A DNA stretch of 64,000 nucleotides, taken from an uncultured Mollicutes bacterium (lineage in GTDB: Bacteria > Bacillota_I > Bacilli_A > RFN20 > CAG-826). Every line of letters starts with the position of its first letter. Within the stretch, counting starts at the first letter, position 1. Below the pieces are notes generated by a model. It did not search any database and was not told where the DNA came from. It saw only the letters and a program-made list of their open reading frames with translations. Of the stretch, positions 8,034 through 16,789 are shown in pieces. The DNA is taken from contig UQFY01000005.1 of NCBI GenBank assembly GCA_900540385.1, forward strand, positions 34,711 to 98,710. The letters run 5' to 3'. Both the position numbers and the translations under genes were made by a program.

Positions 8034-9795
8034 GCTTTTTATCTTTCCGATAGATGCTTTGATATTCCTCATACAACTCTTCATTTATTTTATGTAAACG
8101 CTCTACATCCACCTTAACCACTTCTCTATCATAAGTAACTAAGCCGTTAACCTCTTCTTCCACGTCCGTTAATTGGGTATAAACAGACAAACATAAACGA
8201 GCGTGTTTGATACCACGTCTGACCTCTTTTTCAAAAAGGTGGGCCAATCCATCATTCAAATCCTTAAGGCTTGAATAGTTCTTATAGCCAAAACTTTTCT
8301 GACTCCAAGAATGATTTTCGACATACATCACATAGCCACCAAATTCGCTTAAAGACATGAGTCTCTTTTTATGATTGATTAAATGAACAGGCCTGAAATA
8401 GATATGTCTTGAATGGAAATCACCTATTTTTTTATCATACCAGCCACTTGTTGCGTCAATGAGTCGAGAGGAGTCTAATTTCAGAAGACGGTTATAACAT
8501 TCCTTTGTATCAAATTGACCCCATCCCTCATTAAAAAGAGTCCAGATGCAAATGGAAGGAATATTCCCTAATTCGTGAACGGTTTCTTCCATTTCTCGGA
8601 GAAATTGGTTTTTGCTTTCTTGGTTAATTCTTCCTAGGAGTGGATTTTTATCAGAAATCTTTAAAGGCAAAAACGGAGCTAGATTAATAAGAAGCTTGGA
8701 ATATTGTGCCCCACCATTAACGAAATCTTGGATAACAAGAATGCCTTCTTGATCACAAAGATAATACCAGCGACGTGGTTCAATCTTGATATGTTTTCTA
8801 AGGGAATTAAACCCACACCTTTTTGCAAGCAATATATCCCCTCTCATCGCGTCAATGCTAGGTGGAGTTAAACCTCCATCAGGATAATAACCTTGATCAA
8901 GTAAACTGCTTAAATAAAGGGGTTCGTTATTTAAGAACAAATAATCAAATCCGTTAACCTTTCGTCTTTCGATTTTACGAATCCCATAATGGGAAGAAAT
9001 CTCATCTCCACTCTCAGAAGAGAAGATGATTTTATATAAGTTTGCTTCTTTCGTTGACCAAGGATGGAAAGAAGAAGATAAATCAATTTCCGCATGAAGA
9101 GAGGGATCAAAGAAAGTCTCCCCAACAAGTTTATTTTTAAAGAAAACAGCAATTTTGTATTTTGCAAATTTCCCATGCATTTTCCCATCAAAAATTAGTT
9201 TTTTCCCATCAAAATCCCCTTTAATTGAACAGGATTCAAGATAATCAGGAGAATCTAAAAATTCCAAATATACTTCTTGCCATATCCCAGAGGTAGGCGT
9301 ATACCAAATCCCTTTTGCTTGATTGGACTGTTTGCCTCTAGCATAGATTGGAGAAGAGGTGTCATCATGAACGGACACCTCAAGAACAAATTCCTTTTTC
9401 AAAGGGTAAATACAAAGTGTAAAGGAAGAGTATCCTCCTTTATGACTAAGTTTCTTTTCCCCATCGATAAAGACATCGCATTCTTGATCGACGGCCATAA
9501 AACGTAGAAGACCAACTTTCCCCACATATTTATCGTCAATGGAAATGACTTTTCTATAATGTAAATAATCGGTTTTTTCGATGTGTCTTTGAATTCCACT
9601 CAAAGGAGTTTCTACGGCAAAAGGAACCAAGATTTTCTCTGTATACTTTGCAGGGAGATCCTGCTTTTTATTTATTTCAAAATCCCATAACCCATTTAAA
9701 GAAAGAAAGTCATTTCTTTCCCAATAGGGATCTGGATGAGAAGCTAACGGATTGTTTTTATCCATGGTCTTAGAATAAGGAGTCTTCATACTCAT
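8020..9795 (-). CDS. Glycoside hydrolase family 2 protein (cytosolic)
   Basis: A 591-residue beta-glycosidase-type protein. The N-terminal jelly-roll (residues ~20-180, NGLWDFEI) and Ig-like sandwich (~180-280) precede the TIM barrel. The acid/base Glu423 lies in FNEGWGQFD and the nucleophile Glu484 in LSEFGGYV. There is no signal peptide, so it would act on imported glycosides. The family covers beta-galactosidase, beta-glucuronidase and beta-mannosidase; I cannot choose between them. The first ATG is 6 bases after a TAAAAT box and has no ribosome binding site; Met3 is an alternative start. Confidence 0.85.
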   Translation of the reverse strand: MSMKTPYSKTMDKNNPLASHPDPYWERNDFLSLNGLWDFEINKKQDLPAKYTEKILVPFAVETPLSGIQRHIEKTDYLHYRKVISIDDKYVGKVGLLRFMAVDQECDVFIDGEKKLSHKGGYSSFTLCIYPLKKEFVLEVSVHDDTSSPIYARGKQSNQAKGIWYTPTSGIWQEVYLEFLDSPDYLESCSIKGDFDGKKLIFDGKMHGKFAKYKIAVFFKNKLVGETFFDPSLHAEIDLSSSFHPWSTKEANLYKIIFSSESGDEISSHYGIRKIERRKVNGFDYLFLNNEPLYLSSLLDQGYYPDGGLTPPSIDAMRGDILLAKRCGFNSLRKHIKIEPRRWYYLCDQEGILVIQDFVNGGAQYSKLLINLAPFLPLKISDKNPLLGRINQESKNQFLREMEETVHELGNIPSICIWTLFNEGWGQFDTKECYNRLLKLDSSRLIDATSGWYDKKIGDFHSRHIYFRPVHLINHKKRLMSLSEFGGYVMYVENHSWSQKSFGYKNYSSLKDLNDGLAHLFEKEVRRGIKHARLCLSVYTQLTDVEEEVNGLVTYDREVVKVDVERLHKINEELYEEYQSIYRKDKKHEKN

Positions 9796-9801
9796 GGCTC
9801 A

Positions 9802-9832
9802 ATTTTAAACAAAAACCGTTTGTAAGTGTAAA
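9802..9832 (-). promoter_or_regulatory. Promoter of the glycosidase gene
   Basis: Minus-strand TTTACA (9827-9832), 19-base spacer and TAAAAT (9802-9807), the latter 6 bases before the ATG. The spacer is long for a sigma-A promoter. The 59-base gap to the divergent M24 gene must hold both promoters. Confidence 0.4.
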
Positions 9833-9854
9833 ATTATGTGCGAGGTTTTTACAA

Positions 9855-11039
9855 ATGGAACAATTCCTTAAAATTCAAAAACAATTAGAAAAGAACAATG
9901 TCGATGCCTGGATACTTGTCGATTATGAAAATAAAAATAAGACTGTCGTTTCTTTTCTTGGAAGCAAAATGTTAACAAGAAAAATCGTTCTTGTTTTTCC
10001 AAAAGAGGGGAGACCCTATATCGTTTGCCACTCCATTGATACGGTATTTTTAAATTCTCCTGAAATCACAAAGGACTTCGATTTAAAGGTCTATCATCGT
10101 TGGCAAGAGATGTTACAAATTGAAAAAGAATCTTTTAAAAACTATAAAAAAGTCTACATGGATATCTCGGAAAACGGCTTATTGCCGAGAATTGCTTTGG
10201 CGGATTACGGCTCTGTTGAATTCGTTAAATCCTTAGGAATTGAAATTCTTTCTTCTGGTGATTTATTACAGCAATTCAACGCTGTTTATTCTTCTAGAGC
10301 GCATGCCCTTCAATTACAAGCTTGTAAACTCGCTCTTCAGATTAAAGACGAAGCATTTTCTTTCATCAAAAAAGAAATATTGGAGAAGGGTTCCGTCGAG
10401 GAATATACCGTTCAACAATTTATCTGCAACCGTTTCCACGAAGAGGGTATGGTTTATGACGACCCAGCAATTGTCGCAAAAGGCAAAAATGCTTCAAACC
10501 CTCATTATGGTCCAGATGAAAACGTTTCTTCCCTTATCGTTAAAGGAGATGTCGTTCTTATCGATATGTGGGCCAAAATGGACGATCCTGAAGGTGTCTA
10601 TGCGGACATTACTTGGATGGGATACGTTGGAGAAGAAGTTCCTTCCGAAATAGAAAAACGTTTCCAAGTCTTAAAGACTGCAATCGATATGGATATTGCA
10701 TTCTTAGAGAAAAACCTCCCACTTCGACGTGTGGAAGGTTACGAAGTCGATGATATAGGGAGGGGCTATATTGAAAAAATGGGATATGGAGAATATTTCA
10801 CCCATCGAACAGGACACTCTATCGCCGTAGATGTTTCTCCTCATGGCCCAGGCGTTAATATCGATAATTATGAGTCTCATGATACAAGAGAAATAGCAGA
10901 TGGAGTTACCTTCTCTTTAGAGCCAGGCATTTATGCGCCAGATTATGGCATGAGAAGTGAGACCGACATCTATATCGAAAATAGAAAGCCAATCGCTGTA
11001 GCAGGAAGGCAAGAACATGTCATTGCTATCTTAAAATAG
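9855..11039 (+). CDS. M24-family metallopeptidase (Xaa-Pro type)
   Basis: A 394-residue cytosolic peptidase. The N-terminal creatinase-like domain covers ~1-160, and the pita-bread domain carries the dinuclear metal ligands: Asp in YADITWMG, His in HRTGHSI, Glu in FSLEPGIY and Glu in MRSETDIYIE. Such enzymes remove N-terminal residues next to proline from peptides, which fits an organism importing oligopeptides through the Opp system further along. GAGG lies about 10 bases before the ATG. Divergent from the glycosidase gene and followed by a good terminator. Confidence 0.88.
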   Translation: MEQFLKIQKQLEKNNVDAWILVDYENKNKTVVSFLGSKMLTRKIVLVFPKEGRPYIVCHSIDTVFLNSPEITKDFDLKVYHRWQEMLQIEKESFKNYKKVYMDISENGLLPRIALADYGSVEFVKSLGIEILSSGDLLQQFNAVYSSRAHALQLQACKLALQIKDEAFSFIKKEILEKGSVEEYTVQQFICNRFHEEGMVYDDPAIVAKGKNASNPHYGPDENVSSLIVKGDVVLIDMWAKMDDPEGVYADITWMGYVGEEVPSEIEKRFQVLKTAIDMDIAFLEKNLPLRRVEGYEVDDIGRGYIEKMGYGEYFTHRTGHSIAVDVSPHGPGVNIDNYESHDTREIADGVTFSLEPGIYAPDYGMRSETDIYIENRKPIAVAGRQEHVIAILK

Positions 11040-11073
11040 TAAAAAGAGAAGAGACCTGTATGATTTAAGAAGT

Positions 11074-11111
11074 ATGCTCCGTTCTATTTCCATTTAGAAC
11101 GAAGCATTTTT
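11074..11111 (+). terminator. Rho-independent terminator of the M24 gene
   Basis: A 13-pair stem with one mismatch (ATGCTCCGTTCTA against TAGAACGAAGCAT), an 8-base loop, then TTTT. Confidence 0.75.
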
Positions 11112-11128
11112 CGTTTGCCTATTTTCAT

Positions 11129-11164
11129 CAAAAAAGGATGCTTCCTTTTCATTAAGAAGCATCC
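11129..11164 (-). terminator. Terminator of the nadK-nfnA-nfnB operon
   Basis: A perfect 9-pair stem (GGATGCTTC / GAAGCATCC) followed on the minus strand by six T residues, 53 bases past the nfnB stop. Confidence 0.8.
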
Positions 11165-11217
11165 ATATTTGTTTTATAACTTATGCCTAAAAAGCTAGTG
11201 CATATTATTTTCGTTAA

Positions 11218-12675
11218 TTAGTTCGCTTTGGCTTTGATGTATTCATCAATTGCGGCAGCCGCATTCTTTCCTGCGCCCATCGCAAGAATAACAGTCGCGG
11301 CACCCGTGACCGCATCACCACCGGCAAAGACACCTTCTTTGGTGGTTGCACCACTTTCACCGCTAGTGACAATGCAACCATGAGCATTTGTATCCAAGCC
11401 CTTCGTTGTATTCTTAATAAGTGGGTTTGGCGAGGTTCCAATCGATTGAATAACCACATCGACATCAATGTCGAACTCGCTACCTTCCACGGCGATTGGC
11501 CTTCTTCTTCCTGACGCGTCTGGCTCGCCAAGTTCCATTTTGATGCAACGGATTGCTCTGACGTTAAATTTACCGTCATCGAGAATGGCGACTGGATTAT
11601 TTAAGAGCTTGAATTCCACTCCTTCTTCCATCGCATGCTCCACTTCTTCTTTACGGGCTGGAAGCTCTTCTAAAGAGCGACGGTAGATGATATAAACCTT
11701 TTCTGCACCTAAACGTAATGCGGAACGAGCGGCGTCCATAGCAACGTTTCCCCCACCAATAACCGCAACACGTTTTCCATGAACGACTGGTGTTTCGGGA
11801 TCTTCTTTATAGGCTTTCATGAGGTTGATTCGCGTTAAGAATTCATTGGCGCTTAAAACACCATTTAAATTCTCTCCTGGAATTCCCATGAAACGTGGTA
11901 ACCCAGCTCCAGATCCAACGAAGACTGCTTCATATCCATCATCCATCAATTCATCAATGGAATGAATCTTGCCAATTACTTCGTTTGTACGGATTTTGAC
12001 GCCCATTTTCTCTAAATTAGCGCATTCTTCTTTAACGATTTGCTTTGGAAGACGGAATTCAGGAATACCATAGGACAAAACACCGCCAGCCACATGAAGG
12101 GCTTCAAAAACGGTCACATCATATCCAAGTTTGGCTAAATCTCCAGCACAAGTTAATCCTGAAGGGCCACTCCCAACAACAGCAACTTTATGTCCATTAG
12201 ATGGAGTTTTCTTAAACTCGACAAGATGATTCTCACGAGCATAGTCCGCCACATATCTTTCAAGCCTTCCAATAGCAACTGGTTCGCCCATTCCTTTAAC
12301 CACCATCTTCCCGGTAGCTTCATCTTTAACACGAATAGGCATCTTCCCTCTTAAACAGTTCTTTTCACATTGTGACTCTTGAGGGCAGACACGACCACAG
12401 ATACTAGAAAGGGAGGATGCTTCTAAAAGGACATCGTTTGCTCCTTTCAAATCATCTTCACGAATTTTAGCGATAAATCCTGGAATATCGATATGAACAG
12501 GGCAACCAGGAACGCAAGCTGGTTTAGGGCAATCTAAGCAACGGAAGGCTTCGTCAATTGCCATTTCATGAGTATAGCCTGAGGCAACTTCTTCAAAGTT
12601 ATGTGCTCTTACTTTTGCTTCTTGAGAAGGCATCGGATTTTTATCCGGTCTCATGTTAACTTGATACTTTGGCAT
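11218..12675 (-). CDS. nfnB: NfnB-type flavoprotein (glutamate synthase small-subunit-like)
   Basis: A 485-residue iron-sulfur flavoprotein. Two cysteine groups, C46/C49/C54/C58 in CLDCPKPACVPGCP and C93/C97/C103/C107 in ICGRVCPQESQCEKNC, should bind two [4Fe-4S] clusters. An FAD Rossmann motif (VVGSGPSGLTCAGDL) and an NADPH motif (VIGGGNVAMDAAR) follow. Databases usually label it GltA, but there is no glutamate synthase large subunit here, and it sits one base behind an NfnA-like gene. That pairing is NADH-dependent reduced ferredoxin:NADP+ oxidoreductase. The start at 12675 follows AGGAGG; a longer reading to 12765 would overlap nfnA. Confidence 0.82.
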   Translation of the reverse strand: MPKYQVNMRPDKNPMPSQEAKVRAHNFEEVASGYTHEMAIDEAFRCLDCPKPACVPGCPVHIDIPGFIAKIREDDLKGANDVLLEASSLSSICGRVCPQESQCEKNCLRGKMPIRVKDEATGKMVVKGMGEPVAIGRLERYVADYARENHLVEFKKTPSNGHKVAVVGSGPSGLTCAGDLAKLGYDVTVFEALHVAGGVLSYGIPEFRLPKQIVKEECANLEKMGVKIRTNEVIGKIHSIDELMDDGYEAVFVGSGAGLPRFMGIPGENLNGVLSANEFLTRINLMKAYKEDPETPVVHGKRVAVIGGGNVAMDAARSALRLGAEKVYIIYRRSLEELPARKEEVEHAMEEGVEFKLLNNPVAILDDGKFNVRAIRCIKMELGEPDASGRRRPIAVEGSEFDIDVDVVIQSIGTSPNPLIKNTTKGLDTNAHGCIVTSGESGATTKEGVFAGGDAVTGAATVILAMGAGKNAAAAIDEYIKAKAN

Positions 12676-12676
12676 C

Positions 12677-13516
12677 TTATTTAGCCTCCTTAAATAGATT
12701 GCAGGTTTCTTCGTATTTGTGCTTTTCCCATTCGCGGTAAATTCCACCACGGCAACGAGCTTCATCGAAATCTACTTCGGCACCATCAAAATCTGGTCCA
12801 TCGACACAAGCAAATTTGGTTTTGCCTCCAACCGTAAGACGGCAACCACCACACATACCCGTGCCATCAATCATGATCGGGTTCATGGAAACCACAATCT
12901 TGATGCCTTTTTCTTTACACATCTTAGCAACGAATTTCATCATGACGATTGGTCCGATTGCAATGACTTCATCATAGACATTTCCTTCATTAAGAAGGTT
13001 TTCTAAAGCGTTGGTAACCAAACCTTTTTCTCCAGCTGAGCCATCATCGGTCATGATTTTTAAAATATCGGAACAAGCTTTGAATTCATCTTCAAGGATG
13101 ACAAGATCTTTGTTTCTAAAGCCAACAATGGAGTGCACGATAGCTCCTCTTCTATGAAGTTCTTGAGCAATTGGCATAGCGATTGCGCTTCCTGCTCCAC
13201 CACCAATAATACAGACCTTCTTTAATCCATCTAATTCTGTAGCTCTTCCTAAAGGACCAACGAAATCTTGGATAGATTCTCCTTCTTTCTTTTGCCCTAA
13301 TTTATATGTCGTTGAACCAACGATTTGGAAAATGATTTTAACGGTTCCCTTAGTAAGGTCTTCCCCTGCGATTGTTAAAGGAATTCTTTCTCCATCTTCA
13401 TCCACACGAAGAATGATGAATTCCCCTGGTTTGGCTTTTGCCGCAATCTCTGGAGCAAGGATATCCATCTCCACGATTGTTGGGTTCAAAACGCGTTTTG
13501 TCACAATTTTATACAT
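12677..13516 (-). CDS. nfnA: NfnA-type FAD/[2Fe-2S] subunit
   Basis: A 279-residue ferredoxin-NADP reductase-fold protein of the sulfide/dihydroorotate dehydrogenase electron-transfer class. The N-terminal half binds FAD (EFIILRVDEDGERIPLTI), the middle NAD(H) (CIIGGGAGSAIAMPIA), and the C-terminus has the [2Fe-2S] cysteines in GMCGGCRLTV and KFACVDG. With NfnB it would move electrons among NADH, reduced ferredoxin and NADP+. Dihydroorotate dehydrogenase PyrK is less likely because there is no pyrD, and the NfnB gene follows with a one-base gap. NAD kinase lies 11 bases upstream. Confidence 0.82.
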   Translation of the reverse strand: MYKIVTKRVLNPTIVEMDILAPEIAAKAKPGEFIILRVDEDGERIPLTIAGEDLTKGTVKIIFQIVGSTTYKLGQKKEGESIQDFVGPLGRATELDGLKKVCIIGGGAGSAIAMPIAQELHRRGAIVHSIVGFRNKDLVILEDEFKACSDILKIMTDDGSAGEKGLVTNALENLLNEGNVYDEVIAIGPIVMMKFVAKMCKEKGIKIVVSMNPIMIDGTGMCGGCRLTVGGKTKFACVDGPDFDGAEVDFDEARCRGGIYREWEKHKYEETCNLFKEAK

Positions 13517-13527
13517 GTATTACCTCC

Positions 13528-14304
13528 TTAAAAACCCAATGTTTTCTTTACTCTCGCTAGGAAGGGATCCTTCTCTAACGAGTAACAAATCACTTTTTCT
13601 TGCGCTATAGAAATTGAAAATTCCTTTGCGCACTTTTCCTCAAGCAAAATATTATCCGCCAATAAGCTTCCAGAACGGGAGTTCTTCTCTTTGAAGGTAA
13701 GAACTCTATCTTTTGAGAAAACAACAGGAGAACCAATTGGAGAATACGCTTTCGAACGTATTGCAGCTATTTCCGTCATTTGCATTCCGTCTATTTGAAT
13801 ATCTACGATAGAACCGTCAATGCTTCGGTTATATCCCATTGAACCGGTTGATGAGGAAATGACAAGTCCCATTCCAAAATAGTCTTCAAGTTTTTCACCA
13901 TCGAGAAAAACTTCGTATTCCACATTTTTAATAAGCCCACTTAAAATCAGTTCGTTAATTGCAAAATGGGAGCAATCATTAGCAGAGTATTTCAATAAGG
14001 AAAAGGCTCTCGTTGGAAGACTCTTTTCCTTAATGGAATGAATAAGTTCCTTAAAAGAAGCCACATCAAATTCGTTGTAATAACCAATCGTTCCCGTGTT
14101 GAAACATAGGAATTTCATTTGATCAATCTTTCCGATGTTTTTATGTAAAGCTCCAAGGAAGGTTCCATCCCCTCCAATGACGATCACTAATTCAGGAGAG
14201 GCTTCATCTAAAGAAAAAAATGCGTCTTTCTCAAGGAAGGAAGAAATTTCAAAAGACATCTTTTGGGAACGTTCATCATCTCTAGAAAAAATACAATAAC
14301 GCAT
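13528..14304 (-). CDS. nadK: NAD kinase
   Basis: A 258-residue ATP-dependent NAD kinase that makes NADP+. The GGDGT motif is at 44-48 (VIGGDGTFLGA), the NE motif in INELILSG, and the substrate loop is SSSTGSMGYNRS. Length is normal. First gene of the nadK-nfnA-nfnB operon, so the enzyme that makes NADP+ is expressed with the one that reduces it. The ATG has no clear ribosome binding site; a TAAGAT box lies 8 bases upstream. Confidence 0.93.
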   Translation of the reverse strand: MRYCIFSRDDERSQKMSFEISSFLEKDAFFSLDEASPELVIVIGGDGTFLGALHKNIGKIDQMKFLCFNTGTIGYYNEFDVASFKELIHSIKEKSLPTRAFSLLKYSANDCSHFAINELILSGLIKNVEYEVFLDGEKLEDYFGMGLVISSSTGSMGYNRSIDGSIVDIQIDGMQMTEIAAIRSKAYSPIGSPVVFSKDRVLTFKEKNSRSGSLLADNILLEEKCAKEFSISIAQEKVICYSLEKDPFLARVKKTLGF

Positions 14305-14385
14305 AACTCTAAATCTTATTAATATTTTAGATATCCCCCATATTCCATTTCAATAAAGTTTTATCAATTTGTAAAAATCCTAAGC

Positions 14386-14415
14386 AAAAAGAAAAGAGAG
14401 GTTTAGCCCTCTCTT
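14386..14415 (-). terminator. Terminator of the hsp20 gene
   Basis: A perfect 8-pair stem AAGAGAGG / CCTCTCTT with a 6-base loop, followed on the minus strand by TTCTTTTT. Confidence 0.75.
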
Positions 14416-14431
14416 AAAAGCTTCAAGCAAT

Positions 14432-14860
14432 TTATTCAATTGCAATATGATGCTCTTTTTTGCTTTCTGGAACTTCTTTTGGAACAAAGAGTTTCAAAAC
14501 ACCGTTTTCATATTTGGCAGAAACGTCTTTTTCGTCCACATCGCCAACATAATACGAACGGCTAGAAACGCCGGTAAATCTTTCTTTGTGAATGTATTTT
14601 TCGTTTCCGTTGTTGTTTTGATTCTCTTCAACTTTCGCTTCAACGGTTAAATATCCATCATTTAAAGAAACGTGGATATTTTGTTTATCGATGCCAGGAA
14701 GATCAACAACAAGAACATATCCTTTGTCGTTCTCTTTAATGTCAGTCTTCATTTGAAGTCCTTTGGCATATTTATTGTTTTCTTGGAAATTTGCTGGTGC
14801 AAACAAATCCAAGAATGGGTCAAAGAAGCCCTCGCCATAACGTGATAATTCATTCTTCAT
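14432..14860 (-). CDS. Hsp20 / alpha-crystallin small heat shock protein
   Basis: A 142-residue ATP-independent holdase chaperone. The N-terminal arm has GFFDPFLDLF, the alpha-crystallin domain spans ~45-135 (VLVVDLPGIDKQNIHV, SRSYYVGD), and ENGVLKLFVPK is the conserved A-x-x-x-n-GvL-type motif of the family. The start at 14860 follows GGAGG at 8 bases; the in-frame upstream ATG at 14887 lies in the operator. Monocistronic, with its own promoter, two CIRCE-like operators and a terminator. Confidence 0.93.
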   Translation of the reverse strand: MKNELSRYGEGFFDPFLDLFAPANFQENNKYAKGLQMKTDIKENDKGYVLVVDLPGIDKQNIHVSLNDGYLTVEAKVEENQNNNGNEKYIHKERFTGVSSRSYYVGDVDEKDVSAKYENGVLKLFVPKEVPESKKEHHIAIE

Positions 14861-14880
14861 AAACAATACCTCCATTGTCC

Positions 14881-14907
14881 TTAGCACTCCTTTCTCTCAA
14901 GTGCTAG
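14881..14907. promoter_or_regulatory. CIRCE-like operator 1 of hsp20
   Basis: TTAGCACTC, a 9-base spacer, then AAGTGCTAG, matching 7 of 9 positions of the right CIRCE arm (GAGTGCTAA). It covers the predicted transcription start and leader just downstream of the -10, so HrcA binding there would block initiation or clearance. Confidence 0.75.
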
Positions 14908-14911
14908 TACT

Positions 14912-14939
14912 ATTGTATTTCACGTTTTAGCACTGTCAA
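14912..14939 (-). promoter_or_regulatory. hsp20 promoter
   Basis: Minus-strand TTGACA (14934-14939), 16-base spacer, TACAAT (14912-14917). A near-consensus sigma-A promoter lying between and partly inside the two CIRCE-like operators. Confidence 0.75.
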
Positions 14940-14953
14940 GTACTTTGTGCTAA
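14927..14953. promoter_or_regulatory. CIRCE-like operator 2 of hsp20
   Basis: TTAGCACTG, a 9-base spacer, then TTGTGCTAA. Left arm 8 of 9 and right arm 7 of 9 matches to CIRCE. It covers the -35 box of the hsp20 promoter. Confidence 0.7.
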
Positions 14954-15003
14954 TTAATTAGAAAACACTAGTTTTTATCGAATGAATATTTATAAAAATT
15001 TTT

Positions 15004-15354
15004 TTATATATCAAATAATTCTTTGATTTTTCGACTTACATTTTGAGCAAATATTTTGAAATCAATCAAGTAATAAGAGCTCGCACAAGACTGATTAAGT
15101 CTCTTCTCTAACTCTTCGTTGATAAGAGAACATATTTCGAATGAAACAAAATCAATCATTTCTGCTTTATCTTTTCTTTTTGTTTCCAAATCTTTAGCCA
15201 AAGAGTCGAATATTACTGTGATTTTTGAATGTAAATCCGTTGCATTGTATTTTCCTTTTCCTTGATTTGCATAGGGATAGAAATAATCTCCTAGCAAACG
15301 GTTCAGGTAATCGAATAGATTTGTTCTCTTTTCATCTAGTAATGCCTTCCTCAT
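15004..15354 (-). CDS. Hypothetical protein, 116 residues
   Basis: I do not recognise this protein. It is soluble, mostly helical by composition, with a basic middle (LETKRKDKAEM) and no signal peptide or cofactor motif. The ATG at 15354 has GGGAGG 9 bases upstream; a longer reading to 15405 would add a hydrophobic stretch without a ribosome site. It lies 53 bases behind the YbaK-family gene on the same strand and may be the last gene of that operon. Confidence 0.6.
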   Translation of the reverse strand: MRKALLDEKRTNLFDYLNRLLGDYFYPYANQGKGKYNATDLHSKITVIFDSLAKDLETKRKDKAEMIDFVSFEICSLINEELEKRLNQSCASSYYLIDFKIFAQNVSRKIKELFDI

Positions 15355-15407
15355 AAATAAAAACCTCCCACTTATATAAAGAGGGAAGAAATAAAAAACG
15401 GACAAAA

Positions 15408-15878
15408 CTAGGCTAATATATCTACAAATTCACCATTGGTATATTCCTTTAGATCAAAGGGAGATAGACAAACCTGAAATCCTCTTTTCCCGCCAGAAAT
15501 ATATATCTTGTCAAAAATCTGTGCTGTCTCGTCTATAAAAACGGGCATTGATTTCTTTAATCCAATTGGGGAACAACCTCCATGTACATACCCTGTTAGA
15601 GGCAGCAATTGTTTCAAAGGAATCAGTTCGATGGATTTTGAATGAGACACTTTAGCAGCTTTTTTAAGGTTCAAGTTTCCATTAACAGGAACCTCGAAGA
15701 TGAAATGTTCATGCTTATCATTTTCACAAACAAGGCTCTTAAAAACACATTCTGGGTCTTCATTTAATGCCTGAGCTACACCTTCTCCATCAACGATCGT
15801 TTCATCATATTCATACGGCGCGTAAGAAATATTCGCTTCATCTAATAAACGCATAACGTTTGTTTTAGTGTTTTTCAT
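15408..15878 (-). CDS. ybaK: YbaK/EbsC-type Cys-tRNA(Pro) deacylase
   Basis: A 156-residue editing enzyme that hydrolyses mischarged Cys-tRNA(Pro) in trans. Features: FKSLVCEND, the catalytic-lysine region LNLKKAAK, and the GYVHGGCSPIGLKK segment typical of YbaK proteins. The start at 15878 follows AGAGAGG and lies inside the end of the regulator gene (14-base overlap). A second member of the same superfamily occurs at 51956-52480. Which misacylated tRNA it acts on is inferred from the family. Confidence 0.85.
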   Translation of the reverse strand: MKNTKTNVMRLLDEANISYAPYEYDETIVDGEGVAQALNEDPECVFKSLVCENDKHEHFIFEVPVNGNLNLKKAAKVSHSKSIELIPLKQLLPLTGYVHGGCSPIGLKKSMPVFIDETAQIFDKIYISGGKRGFQVCLSPFDLKEYTNGEFVDILA

Positions 15879-16782
15879 TTTGTTGCCTCTCTTCGATAGA
15901 AGAAATACGTTTCTTTCTGGCAATAGGCCAATAGAATAAACAAATAAGGCTGAGTAACAAGGTTAAAACCGTCAAAATTGCTAAAGCCAGCACATAAGAA
16001 ACGGCTAAGAAAGCTGCTTTAACAAAGCCGGTTTTTAAGACGTCGTTAGCGTCTTTTTCCGATATCTTTGTGGGCAAAGTTACAAAGGAAAATTTCGCAT
16101 AAGAACACACCGTGTCATGAATCCAGTTATCTTTTAACAATAAGGTATACACGAGTGCAAAGACATAATAGCCAAAAACAATAGAGGAAAATCCTACGAT
16201 ATAAGTCAAAAGAGAATTATCCAGGAAGAGATGAAGGAAAAGAGCTCCTATAACGCAAAGTGTGGAACCAATAAGTCCAAGAAACAAAGAAAAGAAACCC
16301 GCTTTAGAAAGACGTTTTTTATCTTCCGCGATTTCCTTTTTAAAATTTTGTTTCTTCAAAGCAAGGATTTGCTGGCAACAATTATGGCAAAAATAATCAT
16401 GACCCTCATTCTTATTCGGATCATAGTTATAAGATAAGGAAATCTTGCCGAAATGTTTCTTTTCAATAACTTCGCCCATGCCATAGGAACTCGTAGAATA
16501 AATTCCTTTGCCACAACGGGCGCACGTCCCAACGAATTTCCCTCGGCTTTCATAAGAATAAACGGGGATGATTTTTTCTTTTGGCTTTGTTTCTAAAAGA
16601 ACTTCTTTAGGCACACGGTAAAGAGCGGAAAGCTTTTCTAATAATTGAGGGGACGGTTCTCTTTCATCCCTTTCCCAAGAAAGAATCAAATCTTTTGAAA
16701 CCGAAAGAAGGCGAGCCAAATCTTCTTCGGACAAGCCTTTCTTCATTCGGTAATATGCGATGTTCTTTCCTAGTGTTTCCAT
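15865..16782 (-). CDS. HTH regulator with zinc ribbon and membrane domain
   Basis: A 305-residue protein. Residues ~1-60 are an XRE/Cro-type helix-turn-helix (LARLLSVSKDLILSWERDE). Residues ~85-140 carry CARCGKG and CHNC, a probable zinc-binding pair. Three or four hydrophobic segments follow (~160-180, ~190-215, ~255-285). It would be a membrane-tethered DNA-binding protein with a metal or redox-sensitive knuckle. Target genes are unknown. The start has no ribosome binding site and lies just behind the terminator of the gene upstream. Confidence 0.75.
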   Translation of the reverse strand: METLGKNIAYYRMKKGLSEEDLARLLSVSKDLILSWERDEREPSPQLLEKLSALYRVPKEVLLETKPKEKIIPVYSYESRGKFVGTCARCGKGIYSTSSYGMGEVIEKKHFGKISLSYNYDPNKNEGHDYFCHNCCQQILALKKQNFKKEIAEDKKRLSKAGFFSLFLGLIGSTLCVIGALFLHLFLDNSLLTYIVGFSSIVFGYYVFALVYTLLLKDNWIHDTVCSYAKFSFVTLPTKISEKDANDVLKTGFVKAAFLAVSYVLALAILTVLTLLLSLICLFYWPIARKKRISSIEERQQNEKH

Positions 16783-16789
16783 ATGATAG

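Noticed and set aside
11218..13516. Glutamate synthase operon
   Set aside because: The large-subunit gene is absent and the adjoining gene is NfnA-like, so NfnAB explains the pair better.
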